64,000 nt of DNA from Enoplosus armatus. Lineage: Eukaryota > Chordata > Actinopteri > Centrarchiformes > Enoplosidae. Location: assembly GCF_043641665.1 (NCBI RefSeq), contig NC_092198.1:11359001-11423000 (forward strand), given 5' to 3'. This document shows, piece by piece, positions 13,066-26,201 of this stretch; the stretch's first letter is position 1; the number at the start of each line of letters is the position of its first letter. A model generated the notes under the pieces. That model ran no database searches and was not told the origin of the DNA. It saw only the letters and a list, made by a program, of their open reading frames with translations. The translations under genes were made by a program, and so were the position numbers.

Positions 13066-14790
13066 AATATAACTCAGCAAAACTAAGCTACCAGCAACTT
13101 GTTTGTTTTTTGTTTTTCACAGAGCCTTTATATTGTTTTAGTGTGTATCAGTCTTTTAGTGTTTTGTCAGATGTCTTCAGAGGCTGCTAATTGTTTATTT
13201 GTAGAATCTCGCACAAGTATGAAAAACAATTGTTCCGAATATTTTCATCCCTTTTTGGATTCAGTAACGTGGTTGAGTCCATTCAGAGTTTATCTTCTAC
13301 TCTGTGTTTGTGTCAAAACTAATGGACTTTCTCTACTGTGTCTACTGAAGTCCTGTGTCCTGTCTCATTCTGTATGTTACAGCGCACAAGGCTAATTCTA
13401 ACATTATCCCTCTCATCCCTCTTACAACAACACATATCTGGTTCTTCATTCTAACAGATAACACTACCAAATACTCCTTAATACATGGAACTATTGAGCT
13501 GCACTGTGTAGTTTATGTCAAGTGCTGTAAATAAGGGGCAGTTATATTTTATCAAAGTTCGTATCACAAGTTTAGGTCAAATCTTTTCATTTTGTACCAA
13601 AAATCTCATTATTCAACTTGGATGTTAGATTTTCTTCCTATCCTCCTATCACATTTATCTAACTTGCCTTCATGAGGTTATTTTAACAATGAATTATATT
13701 GGAAATATGTGCCAAGTTTAAACTACACAGTGCAGCTTTAAGTAAAGATGGGTCCTTTTAAGGGCCAATATTGTGCTTTGTTTGCATTGGGGCACGAGCT
13801 CTGGTAACGGCATGCCTTCAGATTAATTTACTAATGTATGTACTACTAGCAAAGTGCTATTTAATAGTACTGGAATTGTTTTACCCTCGATAAACATTGA
13901 TATAGACATAGACATTGATTAATTAGGTTGTGTTAACCTGACTAAGTAATCTCCAGTGTCTTGAACTCTGTATTGTCATGCCCCTCAGGATTATGAAAAG
14001 GGATGTGGAAGACAAAAATGTTGGCAACAAATTTATTTCTAGTTATTTTAACACTAAAACTGCATGCACAAGCATTTTGAAAGGCCCTCTTCGGCCTTGA
14101 CGTGTTTGTATGGTTAAAGGAAAAGCACAATTATACACACACACGCACAGTTGCATTTGGAAGGTTTTAAGTTGTGGAGGGAAAAAAGGCATTGGTTGAC
14201 GTCTCTTATGTGATTCAGGAGTAACAAATTGTAAACGAGCATGTTGTTCAAAGGTTTTTTCCCCACAAACTTGTACTTGCTACATATCACCAATCTTTAA
14301 ATTTAAAGAACTTAAATTTGTTTATTCTGAGTCTTTTTGATGGAGACTGTTTAATCGCCTTCCATTTGATTACTGTTTACTATTGACTGTGAAATTAGCC
14401 CATTCTCGTGTTTTTTACTTGAAAAAAAAAAAGACACTATTAGTAAGCATGCAAGTGTGCAACAGTTGTTTTATTTTTCTAATGTGGCTGTAACACACTG
14501 CTAGAAATGCATACTTTAATATATAGAATTGTTTATTTTAATTTTGAATGTGTGATGTGTCTTTTAGTTACCATGGGAAACATAATAGGGACTGAATTAA
14601 GTTTACTCTCTTTTTGAATTACTATTATATGCAAGTGAGAGATTTTTCAGGTTGCTAACTTGCCATGACACAATGGAGCGTTGAACCCGTTGATTAGTAC
14701 CAACATCCCCCAAGTGTCCATTTTTGTCTTTATGCAGTGTCTCATAAATGCCTTAAGTGAGGATTTTGAAATAAACACATGGAATTCATT
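13066..14790 (+). other. znf513: znf513 3' untranslated region with poly(A) signal
   Basis: Follows the TAA at 13063-13065. The best poly(A) signal is AATAAA at about 14770, giving a 3' UTR of about 1.7 kb. A short inverted-repeat element (13498-13736) sits inside it. No coding exon was recognised. Confidence 0.6.
13498..13736. mobile_element. MITE-like element with perfect 18-bp inverted termini
   Basis: GCTGCACTGTGTAGTTTA at 13498-13515 is matched exactly, in inverse orientation, by 13719-13736. The 239-bp span has no coding capacity, as expected of a non-autonomous DNA transposon. The termini resemble a repeat I recall as common in percomorph fishes. It lies in the predicted znf513 3' UTR, so the transcript could form an 18-bp stem. 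Confidence 0.8.
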
Positions 14791-15790
14791 TCATTGAATG
14801 TCAGACAACAGACTGGATCTATTTTTTTCCACATACATCTCATTTTTAGACATACACTCTATAGGTGGCAGTATCGACCTGTTGATTGGTCTGTCAGTCC
14901 ACCACTGTGGTCCTGACGGAAATATTTGAATAACTACTGGATGGAAATGTAGTACAGACGTTCACGTCCCCCTCGGGGTGAATTGTAATCATGTGGGTGG
15001 TTCCTTGACTTTTCCTCTTGTGCTCGTCATGAGGTCAACATTTTAATTGAAAACACTTGAAGCATTTCCATCAGCCTCAGCTGTACTTGGCATGCTAACA
15101 CGCTACACTAAGATGGTGAACACGGTAAACATTACATCTGCAAAACATCAGCGTGTGAGCATATTAGCATGCTGATGTTAGCATTTTGCTCAAGGCACCA
15201 CAGTACCCAAGTACATCTCCACACAGTCACTTAGCATTGCTGTGGACTCAGAGTAATAACACTGAATGTGATAATGCAGAACAAATGAAGGTATGTAGCG
15301 CCGGGCTGATATCTGCTTGGCACCAATATATCAATATTGGCATATATGTCGGTCAATAGGAAACAAGAAATTGCAGAGAAGAAATGCCAACATCATATTT
15401 GAGGTAATTTAGAAACGTCATTCCATTGTTTGTCCACCAGAGAGCATTGACAAGTGTAAAATGTCTGGAACAGTACATTTCTTTTGTTTGTGTGTGTTAA
15501 TGGTTTGTGTAAAAACTGAATATTAGCTGATATATTGTAATCAGACACATATTGGTTGGGCTATAAATAGATAAATAATCAAAACACTTTAATCTCAGTT
15601 CCAAATACCTTAATAAGGTCAGTTATCTTCCTCTACAGAAACTTAAAAGTACTTATAAAATGGTTGTGATGTCCTGATTCATGTGACTTGGTTCTTGGTG
15701 TAGTACAGCGAACCAACACTGCTGCTGATCAAGAATGCTGAGTAATGATGAAACACGACGTAAGTGGACCATTAACTGACAGCCGAGAAA
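14791..15790. repeat. Spacer containing an old interspersed repeat
   Basis: Lies between the convergent 3' ends of znf513 and snx17. From about 14870 to 15256 the sequence resembles an interspersed repeat I recall as abundant in spiny-rayed fishes, with phrases such as ACTACTGGATGGAAATG, CATCAGCCTCAGCTGTACTT and GCATGCTGATGTTAGCAT. I cannot assign its class. The rest shows nothing. Confidence 0.55.
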
Positions 15791-17827
15791 CACAGGATCA
15801 CCTAATTTCAGAGTTTATTTTAGCATCATGACAGTTGTCGCTGAACTTGCCACTAAAATCTAGATGAAAAGTCGTGGAATGAATCAAGTCAATACATTCT
15901 TCATGAAATCTGACATTTTCTGTAAAAGTGATGCTGATGATAAATAATAATTTGGCACCTACACATTTATGAACATCCAGGACCTTGCAGCTTCCACAGA
16001 CTTTGTATTGACAGGAACAGAGAAAATAAAAATGAACGGTGGCATCCACCTCGTCCTTACTGTAAATGCAACTGAAGACAGAAGAAGCAGTGAAAGAACA
16101 AGACATTTATATTGAGAACATTTTGTGTACAGTTCTGGCTACCAGTGAGAGTAAAGCTGTTGATAGGTTTGCATCGATTTACATTTAGAGGCTTCGAAAC
16201 ACACTGACAGACGCGCTAACAGCTATAAAAATGGAATGACGTGTCTTATAAAACAGTGGGATATGTTCATTTTGTTCACTCCAGCAATTGTGATCACTGT
16301 AGCCACTTCACCAAAGCACCTAAATCCTCTGAGATGATTGGCACAATGTACGTACAAATTAAAATGAACTGAAGCCCCGAAGAATGCTCCCCACAACATC
16401 ATCACTCGCCCAAAAAGGAACAAGACGAAGAAAATCAGATGCAAAATTTGTAAACACTTTCCATTTTAACTAAAAAAGTCCCCTAAACATTATGTAAACA
16501 ATGATAAATGTTAGTCCATTTAAACTTTGTTCTATACAGCTTAGATTACATTTGATCTATTTGATTACAATAAGCTATTGATGATAAAGATATTAGTAAA
16601 TGTTCAGAATACTTAATTGCATGTACATAATATAAAAAGTGACATTGTCATAATTTTTATGTTTATTTTGTGCAAAATGCTTTAGTAAACTATAATTTGG
16701 CATTTATGAGAAACCTTTAAAAAATTGGTTTAAAACAAAAAATCTGGTGGATTTACACTGCCCCTTGGGGAAAAGAAAAATGTCCACACAATGTTTAAAG
16801 TCATGCTCAAGTAATACTGTGCAAAATGATGGGTTCAGCAAGTGCGAGCAGCTCGGCCAAATCAACCATCTATCAAGTTCTGCAAGATTCTAGGTGACAC
16901 CGGCTGACGCTAACGCTTATTTGAAGATTCAACCAATGTCTTGTTGAATGGCAAAGGAACCCACGAGGCAAAAACAAAAAAAAGTAAAAGTTAAGGCATC
17001 AGACTATTTCTGAAGGCAGTATGAGTGACTGTGCCTCAAACATAAGCTGAAAACACCGCTGGCGTCCTGCTAAGATATTTACTGACTTGGCACGAGTAGC
17101 ATGACACACAGAGGATCACTAACAGTATAAAAACATGACATTTTGGTATATAGCCAAGCCAAACATTGATCATCCACATGAAAGCAGGTGCTCTGAATAG
17201 TCTACAGTTTTGAGATCAGTTTCAACACATTCACTGGACATTTTGAGAACTATCCAAGTCCAGTTCTGCTGTATTATCACTAGTGCCAGGTCTAACTGAA
17301 CATTTGGCTCTCTGGTCGGGGAGGAGCATGCAGCCACCGAGAGAAGAATCCAGGATCTAGCAGGTTTTCTTCATGTACTTTATAATATATTAATTTACTT
17401 TGTACCTCGTGAATTTAACTGCATTATAACTTCACATATACTGTCGATGAAACAGTAATCCATGTGAGTGAAACTGAAGTAGGAATGTGTCAAACAGTAA
17501 CCTACAGAAAGCCTCCCTATTTGAGTACCTGTAGCTTTACATGCTATTTACTGTATGTTGCCACAAGGTTAATAAAATAAGGACAATGTTTCAATTGACT
17601 ATGGTGATTTTAACTAAAATACAAATCAAGATGAGCTTTTTAAGAATCTAAAAGAAAGGACACTGTCAAAGACTAAAATGAGAGCTTAAGGCAGCGATTT
17701 CTCCAGGAAGAAGCTACAATCTTGCAGAATCGGAGACCTTGTGTGGTCCGCTCGGCTCGGCTTGGCTCGGCTCAGCTTGTAATCTTTTGTCGTCCCGGTC
17801 GCTGACAGTGGAGTGAAGGGGGGGGGG
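15790..17827 (-). other. snx17: snx17 3' untranslated region with candidate poly(A) signals
   Basis: Downstream of the snx17 stop on the minus strand. Minus-strand AATAAA occurs near 16664 and again near 15819; the latter would give a 3' UTR of about 2 kb. Open frames here (for example 16106-15798) match nothing I recognise and I regard them as chance. Confidence 0.5.
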
Positions 17828-20800
17828 TTACAGGTCATCATCCCCGATTCCCTCGAAAGCATAGTTGCCATGGAAATCATTGCCGCTGATATCATTTGCT
17901 GAGTTGGAGGCGCTCATCCCTCGGAGGGACACCGAGCTCAGCTTGGTCTAAATGGAATAATCAATAGTAGACTTAACACTGGACTGACATAGATTTATTA
18001 GAATATGTTTAAGGCTCAGAGAATACATTATCTGTCATTCAGCTGCATGGCGCATTGCTATCTTTTAGAGGCACTATACTTCACTATAGAATGAGAGTAT
18101 ATATGGTATATTATACTCACTGAGAGCTTGACGATTTGTTCACGGTTGGGGTCAGGGGAGTCCTGCAGCCAAAACAACATGCAGAGTCAAATTATCCTGA
18201 AATCTACAGAAAGACCAAATCCAATTCAAAGTCAGGGCATACTATGCAATTTCTCACCAGTAGAGGGGGAGATTTCACAGCTTGCTGACTGTCTGGCCGG
18301 TGGATGGAGCCGTTGTGTCGTTTCCTCAGCATCTAGAAGGCGACAGAGGACGGCAGAAGAAAGTGACGAACACAATGTTGTGATTTCAGCACAGCAATCC
18401 AATGACCTATTATCTCCACAATCAATACAATAAAAACAGTCAGAGAAAACCAATGCATGTTCAAAAAGATGCTGTGAGATGCTACAATGTGTGTGTTTAT
18501 AATGTAAAATGTTGGGAAAGCTGAGTTAAACATCCTCTGCATATCTGAGTATTACATGTAAACACATTCAAAAGGATGTGGTCCTTTTGTTGATTTATAA
18601 AGGATGTTATAGCAGTTATGAAGTATTTGATTTTTCTTAACACAAACCTTTTTTATGCTGCCGCCTGACTTCTTCACCATTAATTCGTCCACCATAGACT
18701 GAAGGCAGATACTCATCATGATAGCCTGAAATCACAGACAAAAGTCAGTCAAAGCTGGAATATTGAACAGTATTAAGAGCAGTTTTACTTCAACAACATC
18801 TTTCTTAGACATTCTGAAAATACATACTGGAGTAGTTTGAGTGCTCTGACTGTAATAATGCACTTAGGTGAATGCTCGTAACCCCTACATTGACCAGTCA
18901 GCGACTCCTTACCTGTTGACTGGTGATGGTGACCCACTGGAGGCGGTCCTTGCTCATCAGATACTCGAAGGCCAGCTCTAGTTTGACCTCACATTTGGAC
19001 GAGCTGCAGGGATTGGTGGTGCCATTGGCTATCGGGACTTGCTGCAGAGTGGGACAGAAAGGTGGAGAGTTATGATGTGGCGTTTGGTATCATCATCATT
19101 ATCTTCTAAATGTACAATAACACCAGAACTGCCGGAAATGTAGACTTTATCCTCCTTCAGCATTCAAGTTAAATGTGTCTTCTTATGTATGAAAAAGACA
19201 GATTTCCACATTTCTTAACCAACTTGCATTCTTAAGTAGAAGATAAGCTTGCAATTCTACTCCATGGCTGGAGGGTCATGTAAGTAGCTAAATCACATTT
19301 CCTATCCTGTATCTCGTCTTGTTAAGCTGCCATTGTTGAGCTGCTGCATCACCAACGACAGGCAGCCAAATCTTAAGAAGACACATGCTAAAAGATTAAC
19401 ACGGGTGCAAAGAAAGAAAGAAATATGCACAAATACAGAATCTCAAAAGCCTTCAAGAATATGTGAATCTCAGAGACACTTCACAGCTCCCTGGAGACGA
19501 GCCCTCATTCCTCAGTTATGGAGGCCGTGCTCTTTACTGAGATTATTTCCTCCGGGCCTCAAACTAGCTGTACCTCCCATGCTAACCACACACACACACA
19601 CACTAAGATAACATACAGACCAAATACAGACAAAAACAAAAAGGTCTGACACATACATACACACACACTGACTGTTTATACGAGTTCTTCCGGATGCAAT
19701 GTGAGATTTGACTGTGAGGGGGGTTGCGGCGCTGCACCAAATGAGATGTTTTGAATAGCTCGTTGGAAAGGAAAGGGCTCATTAAAATGACTTTGACCTC
19801 CGAGAATGAGCTCAGGAATTAACCACCCTGCTGGACAGCACGGGGGCTCAGTCTGTAATCACACGAGCCAAGATGCATTTTAATTTTAGTGTTTTGTGTT
19901 GCCATGTGTCCACATCTCTGTGCAAATTAACTTTTGGAGAATCATAAAAGCTTCTGTGATACACATAATAACTGTGCTGCTCGAACACTAATGCAATGCA
20001 AAAAAGCAAACTGTTTTCCACATCTCCATTTAAATGAGGTCTTGCGTCTGTGAAGGCTCATCTTTCAAATGCTAGCTGAAATGATGTGGGTAGAGCTGCA
20101 TGTAATGCTTTTCTCAGCTATTCACAGAAGCGAAAATACATTGTTGAGCTGTCTCTTTTCAAGACGACTGATTGGGTGGAAGCGGAAGAAAATGCAAATT
20201 CAAGGCAGATCAACTGTGTGGTGCATGATGGTTTGAACTGATGCTGTTTCTGTGTGACAATTTTTATTCTTTAGATGAGGAATTCTTTCTAGATTTCTTA
20301 TCAGCTACTGTTTCAAATTAACAAAAATAAAGCTGCAACAAGGGAGTTAAATTTAGTCTGTCAATTTTAAAAGGGGTACTCCAGTGATTTAGTATTGCAA
20401 TTCCATGAAGTTAGTCTGTCAACTTTATGGAAGTGCAATACTGACTGAAAGTCAGTGTGTACTTCCCATAATGCAACTGGATCTGAATCTTCATTAGACC
20501 CCCTAAAGGCACACCTCTTTCAAATCCCACACCACCAGTTTGTAACGCTGACTTTCTGTTTCAAGCCCAACCTGAAATAACTACAGGCATCGTCAGGGTT
20601 AGAGCGCCTCCAGAACCACAGAAGACATTAGAGAGACAGTTTTCCCAGGATGAGTAGTATTCCCCATGATGAGTACACTGATTTTAAAGTCTAAAATTGA
20701 TGGAATGTCCCTTTAAAAGTAATTTTTTTAAATGTTTTTGTTATTGCACATTATATTGTTTTTCTGTTCATTTTACATCTAATCAGTTTGGCAGGAACAC

Positions 20801-21656
20801 TGTCTGGTTTTGCCTCCTGTGTGTTTTTTTTTTTTACACAAATACCCAGCTGACTGTGACTGATTGAGTCTTCTGCCTCCAACATTTCCTGGAAAATAAC
20901 AAAGAAGGATTTTTTTTTCCCAGTACAACACACTGCATTGACGAATTACTGTGAATCTAACCTACGTTGAGCCGGCCCGATCAATCAATCAGTGTCATCT
21001 GCTGAGCTGAGTCTGACAGATCCTGACAGCATCTCATGTTTACTGATCAATTCACAGTTACTAGGTGACAGTCTAAACAGCCTCACGTGTTAAACACATG
21101 GCCTTTGTTGTGTGAAACAGCACCTTTGCTCTTTCTTTCCTTTCCCTGAAACTCTCCGAGGTTCTATTTTATAAAGCCGATTAATTTCTTACAATGTTAG
21201 TGGAGCTGTCAGCTCCGTACAGATTTATAGACAGTAGACTTTGTAGGCGCTTCCTCGTACTGCATGCCATCAGATTCCCCTCTCACCAATAGACAATTAT
21301 CAGTTCAAAGACAGAATGCTGCTCTGTGTGCGAGGCTGGTGGATCGATGCAGCACTATCCTTGTGTGGGCTGCGTTTTGGGTAATTGGACAGATGAAGAT
21401 GGATAGCGTGGAGGTCAGCACTTTCAGCGAGCGGTAGGAGTAAAAACTATTGCTTGGCAAGACTAAAGACATTTGTGGTGCAGTGGTGAGAGGAGGTTTG
21501 TAAACAGGCGTCTCTGGAAGCACAGGAGAAGGAGTCCTTGTTGGTTTGACGATCTGCCAGCTCATAGTCCCCTAATAACATGGAGGCATTCCAATATGAT
21601 TATTTCAGAGCTGCGGAGGTACAGGCATGAAGGTGCTTGAAGGTGAATTCACTCAT

Positions 21657-21691
<35 letters not shown>

Positions 21692-24600
21692 TCCACTTAC
21701 AGAAGACGTGACTCGCCAACACCTCATGCGCGTGACCTTGAAGCTTCCCTCCTTCTTCTGTTCGTTGGGCAGCTTGACGTGGAAGTTGAGCTCATTGTTG
21801 CCGGCACTGACGATGACTTGGCAGCCCTTCTCAGGGAAGTCGGTGATACAAGGGTCAAATTTGATATAGCCATAATATTTGAGAGTCTGACCTAGATGGA
21901 TAAACTGGGGGAAAGAAGCACAACAAAACAATTTTTAGACAACTAACTTTACTGATAAATTCCGTCTTTGTCTAATCCCCGGAGAAAAGAAGTTTGAATT
22001 CTCTACTGGATTGATGTAATTAAAAATTCATATCATGGGAAAAACTAGGCTAATTGCATCCCAGAATGCACTAGAGGCAGTATTCTCCACGGTCTACAGA
22101 GTTATCCTTGGACAGAGACATTTCAGAGTATCAGCTGGATTCAAGCGAGACGCTGTAGAGGCAGAATCATCCAGAAGAGATGCCCTCACTTACTTCTTTC
22201 TTGGAGCCTTTCTCCTGCAGTGATTTGAGCTGCCTGTGCTGGTCTTTGTTGACGAGTATCCAGCCTCGCTCGATGTCAGACACTGTCTGGTGAAGCAAAA
22301 ACAAGAAGTGAAGTTCATTCCTTCTGCACAGATGAACAAAACAAAGGTTTTTTTGTGGTTCACTTGGTACAGGAGGGAGAAATCACACTCTAAGTCTGTC
22401 ATGTAAACAGTGCAGGTCAGCAAACGATTACACAGAAACGCTCACTAATGCACATGCTTGCATTGTTTATTTTTCCTTTTTAGACCTCCTCTCGGCTACA
22501 CAGAGGCAATGCTCAGCACTTCCAGATTTTGATCAAACTTGCAGCCCCAAAAAGGCTCAATACAACAGATCACAGTTGTCGCTACTAATAGGATCACAGA
22601 GGAACACAAAGAGCTACGGGAGTCAAGGTGGTGCAAAGTCAAAACAAGCGATCAGATAATGAAGGGGCCCAGGGGACGGACAAAAGTGTTTGGAAGCCCA
22701 GGGATGAAGCAGTGCTTGATTTAGTGTTCAATTAAATGCAACCGATACAAGATGTAAACAAACACGATCATGTCTAATTTGAATCTTCTGTTTGGTTCCA
22801 CATCTCAAGGGGAATTTCATTTAAGGTATTTTCTAAGACCACTGTTGCAGCTGAAAATAAACGGCAGTGTCTGGCTTACTTAAGTAACAAAACCTCTTAC
22901 CTGGGCGTATAGCAAATTGAGGCCAACTCTGTTGTCCATGACATCACCATCATACGCCATGTCCCAGTAGCTGCAGAAAGACAAGGCACAGTCAAGATAA
23001 ATTAGGATTAACTAAGTGGCTCTGTTACAATTGCCAATTTGTTTGAATCACTTGAAGAGACTCAGAAATACAATCATATTTGGTTATTTGCCACAAAGTT
23101 TATCATCTCCTATGACTCAGTCAGCATACCATGCAATACTTCATAACATCGCTGAAAACAATGAATCTCAAAAAAACCCACTTTTCATGAATTAATAGAA
23201 AAGGATCTGTTTTCACCATGAAACACATCATGCATGTTTTAGATGATTGTTTTTAAATGGTTCGTTTAGTTGAAGAAGTATAACTCATAAAGGAACACTT
23301 AATCCTTTAGTTTATCTGAAAATATCGAAATAATTCAAATTAGGAGTTACATGGTTTTCTTTGGGGTCCCAAACTTTCTGAAACTGTACAACAATGTACA
23401 ATCAACTTTGATACCATTATGTTAAATATACATGTGAATTGACCCTTTGTCAAATCTGTGAAATGAGCATGACTTGTGGATTCAATTCCTCAACTCAATG
23501 TCAATGACACAGCAGTGTGAGTGTTCATCTCAAGGATTATTTCCTGTGGAGGGCAGTTGGCCTGCTGAAGGGAATGTGAGTGAGACTGCGGTGGTATTAG
23601 AGGTTATTGCTGGTTTTTCTGTGCATAGAGACGAGTAGGTGCCGGAGGGCAGCCGGAGGAGCAGAGCGTGACGTTAAACAAATGCATGAATTCAGTCTAC
23701 GGAGAGGGATCAGATCTGGGATCACATATGAAAAGGGCCCATCTGATTAAAAAAGTAAATAAAGACTAGAAAAGATCACGGCTGGCAAAATGATTAGTCT
23801 TACTTGAGAAAAAAATGATTTGGGACACATTTTTCACTTGGTGTGTGATTTAAAATACTTCACTTCCAAGTGTATTTATATCTTAGCCACTGGACGTGAA
23901 ATGTCTTTATTCAACTGACACAGGTTTCATGCCTTAGTTTATTAGTTAGCAGACCACTGAATTTTTTATTCACTTTGGCAAAAACTCTCATTGCATTCAA
24001 GTCTCGCAACACTTAAATACAGGCGCGACATTTAACATGTTGTAATTGCACGACACAAGGGGTGTTAGTGGAGGGAGAAGTCGTTTCAGGCAGATGTGAA
24101 GCATGCCGCCTGGCCACATCAGCAATTCAAAGCAGGTAACAAGGGAGAAGAAGATTAAGAGGCAGTGAAAGGAGGAGGGAAGGAAGTGTGTTAAGAGTGC
24201 TTTTATTTCGCTGCTTTAGTTTCAATTAGAAGTGCACTAAAAGCCCCTGCTGAGACATATGGTCTTTGTTTTGAATTCTCTTAATGCATGTAAAAATGTC
24301 AATTAGCCACACTTTTGCATTATAGATATATAAGTGCACATTGCTGCTGACCTACAAAATCCTTCAATGCTATTCATATTCCTGTTTTAAATTCATGAAA
24401 GCTTTGGAGAAAAGGTTGACATAATGTAGATTTAATGTTTTCGCTGGACAGAGACACAATTTCCTCCATTTTTAGGAGCTTTTGGGTTCGTTTTGACCTG
24501 ATCCTTCCCCTGGATCTCATACACTGGGGGTCTGTTTTTCCTCCACCTCCATTTGTTAGTTCTACATTCATTCTTCCCTCGCCGCTCTACACTCCACAGA

Positions 24601-26153
24601 GAAACTAGGTCAGGAGGACTAAGACTTTCCTTGAGGCAGAAAGAAAGTAAACATCCTGTGTACCTCAGTCAGCGGGAGGCAGGGTGACGAAAGAGCCGAA
24701 ACAGACACATGAGGAAGTAGAAAAATGTTATGTTGAGGCAGGGAGCAGTCACTAACTTCAGGCTCAATGGGGAAGCAACATCAGTATTTTCCATGCATAG
24801 AATTTGTTTGGGTGGCCTACCCAGGAAGATATTTTTGTGTTTTTGGTGACATTTAGCTCTTGGTGACAGATGCTCACTTCCCTGCACAACAATATTGTTG
24901 AAATACACCTTGTGAGCTCTGCTGTTGGAGGGGCAGAAAGTTTTATACTGAAGTTTTAAGAAAGAGTTTGGCTTTGTGTAACTGGGGAGGCTTGTGTAAA
25001 AAACAAACAAACAAGGGTTTTATTTTCTAACAGTCCCCATGTTTTGGTGGAGCCACCCACCTTCATGCCCTCCAGTGCCAACCACCTTCACAACAGCCTT
25101 TTTGAATTTTCTCATGTTCATATTTTGTTGGGAGATTATAGCAGAGACCTGGTGTTTCGATTTTATGGGATTTTTTAAGGCTATTAATTTCTCTTGTCAA
25201 GCTAGCTTTATGTCTTATCTGAAAATAAATGTAAGCTGTTAATCATCATCATCATATCAACGATCACTGAAGTTTAAATATAATGAGTTCTCCCTGATAC
25301 ATAATTCTGGTCGTAGCTGAAGATGCTATCACTAAGCAGCAGGAGGCATGAAGTTGTAGGCTATTGTCAGCTCATAGGCAGTAATTGAAAATTACAATAT
25401 AAGTAATTTTAGGTTGTGAGGAGATTAATAATGTAATTTGATCAGTTCTGTTTATTGTCCAGCTCTTTGGTGCTGCAACATCAGATTCATGTCCGCATCT
25501 AATCCCTGACTTTTCTGTCGTGACAGTCAAACAGTCTGGTCATTATAACTATTGCCCTTGGCAAAATAAATTGAAAACAAATGACTCAGGTCTCTTTTCC
25601 AAATTAACTGCCACTTTGTAGAAGATGGTGAAGTCAGATAAGCTGCCCGTGGTTAGGCTAACCGCTGCTCTGACACATTAAGAGCAAGTGCTTCACCGCG
25701 GATAAGGAATGAAAGGAGCAACACCCAGAATGCAGAGTGGCTTCCTGGTCGACTGAATTAAATTAGACCAGTACATGTAGTTTTCGTACTGCTTAGAGGG
25801 TTAGATAAATAACACAGGAATACTCTGGACAATGAATCACAGCTATAATTACATGTGGAGAGGAGAGCGAAGGACACGATGAAATTCAAAGTCATGATGT
25901 GAGCAGGTGGTGGGTACCTTTTCCGTAGGAGTATGTGAAATTCAGAGCTCCGCAAGCTGGTAATGGATACATAAGGCAGCTCAAACTCCTGCAGCTTCCG
26001 CACAACTGAGAGAGAGACACAGAAAAACAGAGAGAGAGAGAGTAAGGAGCAAGTGCAGCTATAGTTAAGTCCCAAGGACATTTGGATGATGATGGTAACA
26101 ACAAACAATGAGGGATGGGAGAACTCCATCTGGACATGTCCCAGCAGGGTAAA

Positions 26154-26201
<48 letters not shown>

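Larger units (their letters stand above)
19042..21700 (-). other. snx17: snx17 intron 10, with MITE and microsatellite
   Basis: Between the exon encoding VTRMRCWRVTSS and the exon encoding LELAFEYLMSKDRLQWV. It contains the MITE-like element at 20365-20718 and a CA/GT microsatellite immediately next to the donor. No other gene was seen. Confidence 0.85.

Noticed and set aside
12165..13080. Long open frames antisense or frame-shifted to the znf513 finger exon
   Set aside because: Shadows of the GC-rich zinc-finger coding sequence.
15798..16444. Two minus-strand open frames downstream of the snx17 stop
   Set aside because: No start context, splice sites or family resemblance; they lie in the predicted 3' UTR.
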